Below are positions 1 through 15,386 of a stretch of DNA of 54,809 bases, piece by piece. This DNA comes from Mnemiopsis leidyi (lineage: Eukaryota > Ctenophora > Tentaculata > Lobata > Bolinopsidae): positions 7,186 through 61,994 of the forward strand of contig JH154003.1 in assembly GCA_000226015.1 (NCBI GenBank). The letters run 5' to 3'. The notes below the pieces were generated by a model. The model worked only from the letters and a program-made list of their open reading frames with translations, ran no database searches and was not told where the DNA came from. A program made the position numbers and the translations under genes. The first letter of the stretch is position 1. Each line of letters begins with the position of its first letter.

Positions 1-42
1 GAAAATGACCATGACCACTAACAAACGTGAATTCGCCCCACG

Positions 43-78
43 GTCATGGTCAAAATTTTTTGACCATTTGACCATGAC
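43..78. repeat. 12-bp inverted repeat near the left end, followed by poly-C
   Basis: GTCATGGTCAAA (43-54) is exactly complementary to TTTGACCATGAC (67-78) across a 12-base spacer. Further TGGTCAAA and TGGTCAT copies follow at about 97-116, and a run of 16 C occupies 122-137. This looks like the end of a small repetitive element cut by the window edge. The rest of 1-625 shows no coding signal. Confidence 0.6.
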
Positions 79-625
79 ACCCGGACGTAGGCCAAATGGT
101 CAAAAAATCGTGGTCATCTTACCCCCCCCCCCCCCCCTAATCAGCTTGCTGTTGGAGTTTGATCTTGTTACTGGAGTCATCACATCCTAAAAGGCTATGC
201 AATGTAGATGGATATCGCTTAAAAGTGGCATACCTCTTAGCGCATACATAAAAATAGAGGCGCTGGTACCATCCTCAATTAAGTGGGGGAATAGGTTTTA
301 ATAAAATGTCAAGAATACAAATTTCCCAATTTTAGCAGACAGAACAGGTCGAGCTGAGTAATACACAACGTTGAAGAGTTAGAACATTTCCATTACATCT
401 TCAGTAACATCCTGTTGATACAACTGATCAATATCATAGCTTCTCTAAGAATATATCTTAGCCACTTAGGGTAAAAATCAAAATGAGGCAATGATAAAAA
501 TTTAACTATACCGGAATTAGGTATCCACCTGTTTGTCTTTCATTAATTCTGCTATGATTTTCCTTTTGGTATTGGAAAAGTTGTAAATATGTAACGACCT
601 CTTTAACTTTTCCTCTGCTAAGAAC

Positions 626-643
626 ATGAAGCACAGCAAATGA
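626..643 (+). promoter_or_regulatory. Five-codon upstream ORF overlapping the TMEM242 start
   Basis: ATG at 626 opens a reading frame of five codons (MKHSK). Its TGA (641-643) overlaps the main ATG (640) as ATGA. If the transcript includes this stretch, the main frame would depend on leaky scanning or reinitiation. Alternatively, CACAG at 633-637 or TCTGCTAAG just before 623 serves as a 3' splice site; only a site at CACAG would remove the upstream ATG. Confidence 0.35.
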
Positions 644-1149
644 ATCAAACAAGAAAAACAGCATCAGAGGATGAAGAGGGTATATTCAAATACCGTAAGA
701 AAATTCTTAAGATGAAATTACTTTTTGTCTCTGGAATTGGAGCCATTGGGGTGCTTGCAGGGTTTAAATATGGATATGCTAAGTCTAAGGCTAAACACGG
801 TTCCTCAGAGATTGCAAAAGACAAAACCATCGAAGACCCAGTCAAATTTGCTGGCAGGGCTTTAAAAAGAGCCACTTTTATAACTGTGGGCTGTTTTGTT
901 GTTGGTGTTGGCACCGTATCTTTGATACTTGGTGTGCGTTCTTTGACAGATCTGCGCAATATTTCAAGAAGAAAGTGGATCAATCAAAATAATGAAGTAG
1001 AACTTCAAAGTGAGGATGATTTCAGTCCCCCTAAAGAAGAAAACATAAATCTGCATGAACTTAACAGCTCAAATCAGATGATTAGTAATACCTTGGACAA
1101 TGAGATTATTCTTGACAAAGCAGAGGAGTTGACTGATAAGTGGAGATAA
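640..1149 (+). CDS. TMEM242: TMEM242-like two-pass mitochondrial membrane protein
   Basis: This is an intronless reading frame of 169 residues. Two hydrophobic segments are visible, at about 28-47 (LLFVSGIGAIGVLAGFKYG) and 79-100 (FITVGCFVVGVGTVSLILGV). Between them lie a basic, Lys-rich loop and FAGRALKRA. After TM2 comes GVRSLTDLR, matching the family pattern (human: LAGF, an ALRALGWG-like motif before TM2, GVHSMNDFR after it). TMEM242 proteins sit in the inner mitochondrial membrane and help assemble ATP synthase and complex I. The C-terminal tail of about 60 acidic, Asn/Glu-rich residues is longer than the short tail of vertebrate forms. The next gene, DHODH, is also an inner mitochondrial membrane protein and starts about 430 bases downstream on the same strand. 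The assignment rests on recalled motifs, not a search. Confidence 0.75.
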   Translation: MNQTRKTASEDEEGIFKYRKKILKMKLLFVSGIGAIGVLAGFKYGYAKSKAKHGSSEIAKDKTIEDPVKFAGRALKRATFITVGCFVVGVGTVSLILGVRSLTDLRNISRRKWINQNNEVELQSEDDFSPPKEENINLHELNSSNQMISNTLDNEIILDKAEELTDKWR

Positions 1150-1579
1150 GATCGCTGCCGTTTTGCTACCTAGATGTCTAATGTATGTGTAACTTATTTC
1201 TTTCAATGTGCAGAAAATATAAAAGATTTGCAGCTTTTTATGATATATTCCTTTTGATACAGGGATTTGATTTTTAAAAAGATTTTATGGGATATGCCAA
1301 AGAATCTAGTTGCAGAATATACGTCATCAAAATGGAGTCTTATCATTAGATGTTACCACTTAGAATTGATCTTCTATACCTTTATTCAAACAAGCTAATT
1401 CAATTTGTATATTTTTTAATATGGATGATGATCTAATGCATGTAATGCTTGAACATGGTTACTAAATACTGATTTTTAACTGTATGATTTTAAAATGGCA
1501 AATTCTTATTGGTCTTGATTTCTAATGCAACTTTTATTATGCCGAGTGATAGCCTTACCTTACAATAAGGCCAAATTTA
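1150..1579 (+). other. Intergenic spacer between TMEM242 and DHODH
   Basis: AT-rich, with no open frame of note. No clean AATAAA follows the TMEM242 stop. T-rich stretches occur throughout. TTTTTTTAAG at about 1587-1597, ten bases before the second DHODH ATG, reads as a possible 3' splice site. Confidence 0.5.
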
Positions 1580-3156
1580 ATGAATAATTTTTTTAAGGTA
1601 AACGTAATGTTGAAAGGGAAGAAACTTAAACTGTTGCTTGGAATGGTAGCTGGTGGTTATATCATCAAAACTCCAGAGTGTTACGATGTCATCGAACAAA
1701 ATGTCATTTTGCCCCTCTCACATCATTTACCTCCAGAATTTTCTCACAAGTGTGCATTGTGGATGATTAAATTGAAGATTCCACCAAGAAATGACACATA
1801 TAAGCCAAACATGTTGCGAACCACAGTCTTTGGCATGCACTTTGACAATCCTATTGGTCTTGCTGCTGGATTCGACAAAGATTGTGAAGCTGTCAGTGGT
1901 CTTCAAAGACTTGGTTTTGGATTTATTGAAGTCGGAAGTGTTACCCCATTACCCCAGTCTGGAAATGAACAACCTCGTCTATTTCGACTGCTTGAGGATC
2001 AAGCAATAATCAACAGATATGGTTTCCCAAGCAAAGGTGCTGAAGCAGCAGCTAAATGCTTATCTCCGTGGTCAATACCTTTCATCAGAGTGCAAGTTGA
2101 ACAGGTGCCTGATTACGATCAGTTTAAACAGTTTGTCAAAGAAAATGAGTTCAACACCCCATCTCCCCCTCTTGAACAGGAAGAGTTTTCGCAAGGCTAT
2201 CAGAAAACTTTTCAGATTAAGTCTAAGTTCTTCCAGAGTTTAATTGAAAGCTACCTGTTGCCTAGCACATGCAAATTGGGCATTAATTTAGGAATCAATA
2301 AAACAACTAATAACCCAACAAACGATTATTGCATCGGAATCGAGAAATTAGGTGAGTTTTCTGATTACATTGTTATCAATGTCAGTTCTCCCAATACTCC
2401 GGGTTTAAGGGACCTGCAACGAAAAAACCAGCTTGAAAAAATGTTACGGCATATTTCGAGAAGAGTGAAAAATAAAATAAAGCCTTTCAAGATACAGCAT
2501 GTAGGGCGTTTTTGTTGAAAATTTCGCCAGATTTAACTGATGAATACCTTAAAGAGGTTATCGATGTGGTGATGAATCCCTCGTTTGGGGTTGGTGGTAT
2601 TATTGTTTCCAACACAACTGTCTCAAGACCAGACTCCTTGGTTAACAGCAACAAAAATGAGCTTGGTGGGTTGAGTGGACCACCTCTTAAGAATCTGTCC
2701 ACTGAAATGATAAAGAAGGTTTACCGGCTGACAGATGGAACTATTCCAATTATCGGATGTGGGGGCGTGAGCTGTGCTGAAGATGCCTATGAAAAAATTA
2801 GGGCTGGAGCTTCACTTATTCAGCTCTATACGGGTTTAGTTTATAATGGTCTTGGTTTGGTTAGGAGAATGAAAACGGATCTTTGCAAATTGGTCGGCCG
2901 AGATGGCTTTATCAATGTCCAGATGGCGGTTGGAGCAGATGTTCCCGATGTTACCAACAAAACATTTAAAGATATTTTTAAAAGCTTTGAAAAATTTCAC
3001 CGATCATTTATCCCACTTCCGCCTAATCCTTTAATCGGTTCTGTGATAGAACCTCCGATTAGTGGGTTTTACGATGAATCCCCAAATGAGAAGAGGGACA
3101 GTGATAGTGCTATCAAAGAGAATGATCAGGATCACTCTCTATCTGAAGAAGACTAA
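1580..3156 (+). CDS. DHODH: Dihydroorotate dehydrogenase (class 2, mitochondrial), broken by one frameshift
   Basis: Class 2 DHODH oxidises dihydroorotate to orotate with FMN and passes electrons to ubiquinone at the inner mitochondrial membrane (pyrimidine synthesis). The N-terminus has a short hydrophobic anchor (KLKLLLGMVAGGYI). Core motifs follow in order: NPIGLAAGFDKD, GFIEVGSVTPLPQ, NRYGFPSKG, LGINLGINKT, then INVSSPNTPGLRDLQ around residue 270 with the class 2 catalytic Ser, KISPDL, IIVSNTTVSRP, GGLSGPPLK, PIIGCGGVS, and IRAGASLIQLYT. The first frame stops at 2516-2518. The second is open from about 2497 to the stop at 3156, a -1 relation that one added base near GTAGGGCG (2499-2506) would close. 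No introns are visible. The protein would be about 525 residues against about 395 in human. The excess is an insertion at about residues 170-220 and about 70 residues after the usual IGAD end. The start may be ATG 1580 or ATG 1607. Confidence 0.93.
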
Positions 3157-3202
3157 TACGATTTTTGAAATTCAGGTTATTTGAAATGAAATCCTGTTGG
3201 CA

Positions 3203-3208
3203 AATAAA
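3203..3208 (+). promoter_or_regulatory. Poly(A) signal AATAAA after DHODH
   Basis: AATAAA lies 47 bases past the DHODH stop, a usual distance for cleavage and polyadenylation. T-rich sequence follows within 50 bases. Confidence 0.5.
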
Positions 3209-3432
3209 TTACCGGTTTCTCCAACAAGTTTACTGTTTTAGGATAAATTAGTGTATTTAACTACTTGCGTCTGAGTTAATCTTTGTCTGTTTTAATGTGA
3301 TTTAAAATTGTTGACACGACCAACTGTTATAATTTTATCTTATTAATCTAAATCTGCCTTTTTAAGTGTATAAAGCTGTTCTAAATATTCATCAGTTTAC
3401 TTCCCAGGTAAGTTCAATCTCAGTGAAGTGTG

Positions 3433-3891
3433 ATGGTGCTGGATTCAGTTGTCTTTTACTCCATCAAAAACAACGAATTTCATGTTTTAGCCCAAAAGCG
3501 TTTCGTTGTTCGCCATATGGACAATCAAGACAGGGTTACAGAAAATGTCATGCAAAAAATTAGCGCAGAATCTCTCATCAATGGTCATTCAGTGCCCAAA
3601 CAAGGTATTGTGAACATGTTCCTAAAAGGCTTACCAATGGCTTTGATTTACCAAAACAAGGAAACTTTTGGGGTCGTGTTTGTGCTTTCTAATTCCGATG
3701 ATAGCAACAGAATCGCTGCTTCGTTAACCCTCGATGCTGTTACGTCCCATATGTTATCTTTTATCAAAAGTTCGTCCGTGGAGAAAGTTATGGGGCAGCC
3801 AGAGTGTTTTTATTCCACCCTGGACACATACTTACCTAATGGTCAAGTAATCATCGCCAACACTCAGGTCTACAGATCAACTTTCGGGTAA
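3433..3891 (+). CDS. Longin-like small protein or first exon of a longer gene
   Basis: From ATG 3433 (MVLDSVVFYS) the frame runs 152 residues to TAA. The pattern of short beta strands then helix is longin/adaptor-sigma-like: LDSVVFYSIKNNEFHVLAQKR, LPMALIYQ, FGVVFVLS, a helix with TLDAVTSHMLSFIKS, then YLPNGQVIIANTQVY. The last motif recalls the end of AP-5 sigma (AP5S1), but I cannot confirm this by eye. CGG|GTAAAT at 3885-3893 is a possible 5' splice site (phase 2), so the frame may continue in a later exon. A pyrimidine-rich TTACTTCCCAG and a second AG end 10-25 bases before the ATG, a strong 3' splice signal with no visible partner upstream. The frame starts only 280 bases after the DHODH stop. 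Confidence 0.6.
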   Translation: MVLDSVVFYSIKNNEFHVLAQKRFVVRHMDNQDRVTENVMQKISAESLINGHSVPKQGIVNMFLKGLPMALIYQNKETFGVVFVLSNSDDSNRIAASLTLDAVTSHMLSFIKSSSVEKVMGQPECFYSTLDTYLPNGQVIIANTQVYRSTFG

Positions 3892-6800
3892 ATTTCTATT
3901 TTGAATTAAGACCAACTATAACAATAATTTTTTGTTGATGTTTTGACAAGTAATTTCGAGGGGTGCGTGAAATAATTGGACTATCGTTAAACCCATCAAA
4001 TTGCATTCCGTTGTAATCAGTTAAATGTGAGCAAATTTGTTAAACTTTGTCGGATAAACGAAATGACTTCAGCCTTGCCCAGAATACCCCTGTGCGGCTA
4101 TTGAACGCCTCAAAGCGATAGCAAAAATCATAGTTTTCGTTCATCTAAGGAATTGGTGGTATATCACATTATTGTATATGAACATCGTGGAGTAATTTGT
4201 AGGCATTCGAATGTAAATCTTAGAACGACCGAAAAGTGACCCCTAAAAACCATCACACTGAAAGTGTGTTGTCGTGAACAGTCCATTTCTGGCTTTTGCA
4301 CACCCCCTAGTAATCTAAGATTAATCTAATTGGAGAAAAAATTTAAACGATATCATGTGTTTTAAATGTTGTTTTTACATTTCGTGTTAAAATGAATAAT
4401 GATTTTATGGGTGTGTCAAGCGGTACCAAATCAAATGCTGTCCCGACTAACTCTCTTATAAAACTGTCATTCAAAGATAAGTTAAAAAGTAGTGCATTTG
4501 CGCTTTTGTTGAAGATTATTCTAGTTGATTTTTGTGCAAATAGCCTGGAAATGTTCTCTTTAATTTTTATTTTCTCTACGTAGAACTATTTTTTTACTGT
4601 ATGATTTTCAGTTTAGATTTTTATTGATAAGTTTAATGGTCTTTTCCTTACTCCTTGGTTTTTATTGCACTGCTGGGTATTCGCTTTTTGCTTAATTGCG
4701 GTGTATTAAATACATTTATTCTTATTATTGAGCACATTGTATTTGAGCTCGAAAAATTCGGGCAGAAAATTTGAACTTATTAGGGCGACCAAAAATGTGG
4801 GTACAAATTCTTCGACACATGAAACAATTTTCCACTAAAATTGTAACTAGGTTTTCAAAATATTAGCCTTTGGACTAGGTGGAGCCATAAATGACAGATT
4901 AGAAAACGAAAATACGAAATATTATTTCACTGAGATATGAAAATAAAGTCATTTTACATAGAATTCAGGGCCACAGGCCAAATACCTTAAAAAGAATTAG
5001 CAAAAACCTACCAGACAGAAACATATACAGAAAAGATATACGCTGTTAATTAAGTCTACAAAAAATTTTGTTGAGACTTGAGAGGCCCAAAACTTTCGGG
5101 AATTAAGGCACCTTGAATTAAGGTACCAATATTCAAAAGTGCCGCCATACGTGTAATGTACTGGAAGGAGTACAGAAAGAAAACAGGGCAGGGAACATCA
5201 GCTTATCTTCCCTGGAGCTCACAGAGGAATCCAATATGTCTTTGGGCGCTGGCAGATTTTTAAATCACAAGTCACAACAGAAGTGAAGTGTGGATTGTTC
5301 TAAGAAGAATTTCTAAAGAATTACGTGTAAATTACGTGTAAATTAAGTTTACGAAAGTGTTAGATCTCTACATAAAAAGGCTGGGTGAACATTTGAGACT
5401 TGTTTCTAATCCTACCTGCTTCAGTTATAGCAATGAAGCATTAGCTATCCAGGTTCATCATAAATAGGACTGCTAGTGTGGTTACGTTCATCTTGTAACA
5501 AGGAGTACGCAATGGTACAACTAAGACATTTCAATCAATATAACGTTGGTCACTAACATTGAATCACATATCCACTCAAATGATTTGTTTAATAGCATGA
5601 TGTTAAAATGCGAACGATTTCTTTTCTCCCAAAAATGGACGTTTATTCAAAATAAGTCAAGATTGGGAAATCTCGCACCGCCTGAGCTATAAGGCCGAAC
5701 ATAGCGATACAGATTTTAGCCCTGTGTTATCAGGAAAGTTTTAGATAAGAGGCACATTCAACCTTTTATAAAATGTGCTTTTCGTTATTTCATTGAGATG
5801 AACTTCTTTAAAGATAAGAATAATGATTTGGTGCATTTGGTCCTTGGTTGATTATTTAGATAAGAATTAATTTGGTTTATTGGACGATACATTGACAGAA
5901 AACATCCAGATAAGAGGCACATTTCATCTTTTATAAGTAGCGCTTTCCGTTATTTAGAATCAGTCACGTTTGCAGTTTACCATTGTGCACTTCGTGTTTA
6001 GTTATCTGCTATATGTAAATGGTGTGTAAAATAGGGGCTTCTTCGTCAGTTTTATGATGAATAGGACTAATAGAGTGGTCACGTACATCTTGTAAAAGTA
6101 AAACGCGAGATAACCGTAATATTTCAATCATTTTACAATGACCATGTTCACGCTCAATAAATTTGTTGAATTTGTAGTGTTGTAATAGTTTAATTAAATC
6201 TGCAGGTAAATGTCTTTTGGGTTTTCCGTTCCCCTCTTGACCAGTTCATGTTTTTCTTTTATTTTAGTTAGTCTTTTGTTACTCATTTTGGCAGTACTTT
6301 GTTTTGTCTCCTTTGATTTTCATTAAGTCCCTTGATTGTTATATTTTCCGCCATGGCTTTCTTTTTTGTCATTACCGTTTAGCTTCATTCCTGTTTTATT
6401 TTCCGCCTTGGCTTTCTTTATCATCATTACCGTTTAACTTCATTCCTATATATATTTTGTCGCTACAATAGTACAGTGTTAGTGTTCTGATAGAGTTGCT
6501 GCCACAGAGAAATTTATCAACAATTATTATCGACCTATTTTATTTTTACCTTCAAACTGCAAAACCGAAAAGAACTACCGAATTTTACCTAGATAAAAAG
6601 ATTTACTCAGTCGTTGCTTTGAATCTTATGATCTTTGTAATTGCGCTACCTTAAATAAAATCATATCATTCACGTGTGACAGTCCTCTGTAGTAATATTT
6701 TAATTTTTATTCCTTATCTGGTTTCTACTTTCTAGTTTTTGTGAAACTTTTTTTTGATGTTTCATTAATTATTTTTTTACCTATCCGTAAATTATCAATA

Positions 6801-6931
6801 AGATATTTGCGATCATCACTGCTTATCAAGGACTACGATTAAACATATTACTACATTTTTACCATTTTCACGTGTTGTACACATTTAAAAAATGTTTATT
6901 CTATAAATTCGATAACTCTTATCTTCTGTAG
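3892..6931. other. 3-kb AT-rich stretch, intron or intergenic
   Basis: No exon with convincing coding character was found on either strand. It holds diverged internal duplications: about 5456-5600 resembles about 6053-6190 (shared cores ATAGGACT and CATCTTGTAA), and about 5740-5795 resembles about 5905-5958 (shared core GATAAGAGGCACATT). A tandem pair of about 55 bases lies at about 6335-6450 (TTATTTTCCGCC...CTTTCTTT). These suggest old local repeat copies. Confidence 0.5.
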
Positions 6932-7336
6932 AAGATGCTGAACCCAGAATGCAGCTATTTGTATTGGTTAGAAGATGGTGTCAAAGTTCAAACGCAATTT
7001 TATCCTGGTGCCCATTTCTCTCAAGACATTTTGAAGAAGGTAATCCTTAACGTCCTGTTTGAAAAAATCCTCTCGATTTCAACAACTAGCCATGAGGGCG
7101 ATGAACGTCTACAGGGACGATTTCAACAAAGCGAGGGAGTACTTCACATGCCCGTTAACGGGAAGAGCCTGACGGTAGTCTACAAAACATCAGACTGGTT
7201 CGGTGTGGTTTCTGTCTGTTCGGAGAAAGAAGGAGGGGAAGGTGAGACAAGGCATTGTCTACAATCTAAAACGGAGTCGGTGCGTCAGGCGTTTTTATCC
7301 TTTCGCAACAAAAACAGTCGATTGGTCGAAGAGTAG
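6932..7336 (+). CDS. Unrecognised protein or terminal exon
   Basis: The frame is open from TATCTTCTGTAG|AAGATG, a good 3' splice site, through 133 residues to TAG at 7334-7336. It begins MLNPECSYLYWLED and includes a hydrophobic helix-like ILKKVILNVLFEKILSI, a strand-like KSLTVVYKTSDWFGVVSVC, and a charged Glu/Gly-rich stretch. It may be the last exon of the gene starting at 3433. However, joining that donor (phase 2) directly to this acceptor gives a stop, so a middle exon would be needed. It could also be a separate gene. I do not recognise the family. Confidence 0.5.
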   Translation, partial: KMLNPECSYLYWLEDGVKVQTQFYPGAHFSQDILKKVILNVLFEKILSISTTSHEGDERLQGRFQQSEGVLHMPVNGKSLTVVYKTSDWFGVVSVCSEKEGGEGETRHCLQSKTESVRQAFLSFRNKNSRLVEE

Positions 7337-7718
7337 TGTGTCTGCAGAGGTATTTACTGTTTAGCTATGACTAAAGGGCTACGTTTCGTTTGTTGAACTA
7401 AGTTTCTACCTCTATTTACCAGTTTCCATACAAGGTTAAATCGATTTCAGCATGGTTTTTTAAGTGCTTCTACGTGTTTTTTATTCATTTTTTAATTATG
7501 GGCTCTCCCTATGGAAAAAAGTGACAAACTTTGTAAAATTGATTACGTCACTTTGTGCCCATTTGCATTTTGAACAATTTTTTTCGATTTTTTATTACCT
7601 AACATAAACTGAAATATTTATATTTTAAATTTATTAAGCCAAAGGATTAGATTTAATTTATTTATCATTTAAAACGATTTTTAGTAGGCCGTAAATTATC
7701 CGCTCTGTTAGTTAGTAA

Positions 7719-8046
7719 GGGGTCATTCACATATGACGTCATCACCTAGGGGGCGGGACGGGGTTTCCAAATTATGACGATTGATGACGAGGGGGAGAGT
7801 TGTTTTAGCCAATGATGATGACATCAAAAATTTTTAGGATTCATAGGATTCAAAAATGACCGCAAATTAAAAGGCCGAAAATCAAAATTTTTTGACATGG
7901 ATTAGGGGGGGGGGTTCCGACTGTGATGATGTCATTATGGTAATTTACCTCTGACATTCAGGGGGGGTTTTGACATGATGATGAATGATGACAAAGAGGG
8001 GGTAAAAATTACCGAAAATTTCCAGACGTCATATGTGAACGACCCC
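7719..8046. mobile_element. PIF/Harbinger-type MITE with TAA target duplication
   Basis: The left end GGGGTCATTCACATATGACG and right end CGTCATATGTGAACGACCCC are inverted copies differing at one base over about 23 bases. The element is flanked by TAA on both sides (7716-7718 and 8047-8049), the 3-bp TWA-type duplication typical of PIF/Harbinger. It is 328 bp long with no coding capacity. The interior is rich in GATGATGAC and G-runs (a 10-base G run near 7906-7915), partly self-complementary. It must have been mobilised by a transposase encoded elsewhere. Confidence 0.85.
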
Positions 8047-8049
8047 TAA

Positions 8050-9169
8050 GTATTTAGGAAAAGATGAAGACGATTGTATCATGTAAATCATCTCTTACGA
8101 TACCTATAATACTTATTCAAAAGTGTCTCAAAATGCTTCTTGAATGCTTGTGGTTATTTTGCGACCGTATGCATTTCCATAGTTACATAATCTAATAAAG
8201 TGATTTCCTATTGTATGCAAAGAATTCATTTATTTATTAAATATAATTCATGGATATAGTGCTGTGCACTTTTTTAACAGTTTGATGAAATCTTAATTAT
8301 TCAGTTCAAAGTATGAAATGTGTTTAACGAAGTGGTTGATTTGAATTCTTCCAATATTTTATATGGAGCTATTTTCAAGGCAACAAAAACTGTTGTCTAT
8401 TAAATTTTGAATTATCTGAATGTATGCAATCTGATATCTGCTGCGAAGACGTCAACCCCGAAATTTGGTGAGCCGTATTGTACTCTAAGCCTTTAATGCT
8501 ATTTTACCGATTTCAATTCGATCTGGTAACCCAGGTGAAGTTCTACGGTTGCTTCAGATTGAGAAACTTGATATACCTTTGTTCACTTTGTAAGAGAGTA
8601 TCTGCTGTATCTCCTTTAACTGTTTTAACTCATTGTTGTAAAATGTTTTTATAGTGTTGAAAGTAAATCCGTATTTGAAATAACTGTAGTTTCCCTTCAT
8701 TTGAGTTTACAATTTTTTCGATACCAAATTGTATTACTAATAAAACAAAATTTAATATTTACACCGCAGTCAATCAAACATGAAACTGATTAATCAGAGT
8801 ACCGGTGCGGGACTCTCGTACTGGTAGCTTATGATCGCCCCTAAATACTCTGACCAGTCTGTTTATGCAAAATGACTATTCCAATTTAACAAATAGCACA
8901 ACTACCTCACCGTTGAAAATATCATAATATATTGAAATATCATTATTATCATTATAAAGCACAAAAATATGTATAATGATGTATATTTCTGTCTACTAGA
9001 ATACAGTATAATAAAAAACGTCACATCTGAGATAAAATACCTACCGTCCCTGCTACACATACACAAACTATAAATTCCTATTGTCATACATGTTATAGCA
9101 GATATGTTTACACTATGCAAGATAAGAATGTTTGTATTAGGCCTTATCTCTATGGAATATTTCCCCGCT
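8050..9169. other. Gene-free AT-rich stretch
   Basis: No coding region supported. AATAAA at 8193-8198 on the plus strand could serve the gene ending at 7336, although the MITE lies between. The only longer frame, on the minus strand at 8902-9201, is a low-complexity Ile/Tyr-rich shadow. Confidence 0.5.
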
Positions 9170-10015
9170 TTAAATGAAGTAATAATTGTCCGGGTTTCCA
9201 CAAACCCTCCTCCTCATTTCCGCCACTAGTTCTCTGTGCTTGGCCCGCTCTTCGGGTGACCTGTCCGGTTGAACATAAACTTTGCTGTGTGTTGCAGATT
9301 TTCTCAAAGTTCTTCGCTTTCTGTAAAATCTAGTGAACGGTTTCAGTGTTGCAAACTTTGACAGGTCTGTTCGTGTCGTCGACTGCTCCCCAATCCGTAC
9401 AGCTTCGAAACTCGGTTTCACTTCAATGTCATTAAACAGACTCGTTATCTTACAGTCAAGATCTTCAGATGCTTTCTCTGATTGACCGAACACAACTACA
9501 TTTCTCGATCGATCTTCATCAGTGACCGCTTCTTGCAAGACTTTATTAAGTGTTCGCTCTGACAAAACTGGTACTGAATCCTTAATTGTTCTTGACAACG
9601 CCTGACTGTACGATCCAATTCCGTTGTCAACCGCAGTGTCAACAACAGTAGAAATTTCCTGTAGTTGCTCTGTCCGTTTCTGCAGTAACTGCTCCTGAGC
9701 GTCCAGTACCTGCTGCTGCAACTTCACAACTGACCGCTGTGCTGCGATCAGCTCAGACTTGAGCTTTTCCATAGCAAATCTAGACGAATCATACGTGTCA
9801 CGAAGAGAGTAGACAGTTTGATAACCTTCAAACAAAGCCTTCGCCAAAATCTCTTTGGTAATTCCAGGTTTCATAAGCTTTTCCGGTGTAACTTCTTGGT
9901 GAGATTTGCATTTCATTGCTGTCTTCACATTCCCAGTCCATGTTAACATATCATATCCAACATCCTTTAAGATATCCAAATCAGCGACAGAGATATCTGA
10001 TACAGTGTATCCCAT
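9170..10015 (-). CDS. LINE ORF1-like protein (L1 ORF1p / Transposase_22-type), solitary
   Basis: From ATG at 10015 the frame encodes 281 residues without introns. It has an N-terminal alpha-helical region of unknown type and a long coiled coil at about residues 75-150, rich in Glu, Gln and Lys (KLKSELIAAQRSVVKLQQQV). An RRM-like segment begins RSRNVVVFGQSE, followed by VRIGEQ. The basic C-terminal domain ends VYVQPDRSPEERAKHRE. That order (coiled coil, RRM, CTD with PD.(T/S)PEER) is the ORF1p plan of L1/CR1-like retrotransposons, an RNA-binding chaperone. No reverse transcriptase or endonuclease frame is nearby, and the frame is intact. It may be a fragment of a retrotransposon copy or a domesticated gene. 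It starts about 250 bases head-to-head from glutathione reductase, so the two could share a promoter region. Confidence 0.72.
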   Translation of the reverse strand: MGYTVSDISVADLDILKDVGYDMLTWTGNVKTAMKCKSHQEVTPEKLMKPGITKEILAKALFEGYQTVYSLRDTYDSSRFAMEKLKSELIAAQRSVVKLQQQVLDAQEQLLQKRTEQLQEISTVVDTAVDNGIGSYSQALSRTIKDSVPVLSERTLNKVLQEAVTDEDRSRNVVVFGQSEKASEDLDCKITSLFNDIEVKPSFEAVRIGEQSTTRTDLSKFATLKPFTRFYRKRRTLRKSATHSKVYVQPDRSPEERAKHRELVAEMRRRVCGNPDNYYFI

Positions 10016-10257
10016 CTTGTATACTGTACCGTACAACAAGGGCAGACAGGCAGTGGAGTCACGTGTAACTAGAGTGTAAGAGCGCTAAAATTGACACGTA
10101 ACAAAACTGCACAAAGCTTTTTTACTTATATTTATATATTTTTTTATATCACTTGTTTAGCGACACAATACCACGTCGAATATTCGTTATAAACCTGCAG
10201 ATTTAAAATTCCCTTTAAAAACTCATCTTGTTTGTTCATAACCACCATGTTTTCTAA

Positions 10258-15386
<5,129 letters not shown>

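Noticed and set aside
1580..3156. Bacterial contamination, because DHODH lacks introns
   Set aside because: The protein is the mitochondrial class 2 type with a membrane anchor, has eukaryotic neighbours on the same contig, no ribosome binding sites, and AT-rich flanks identical in style to the rest.
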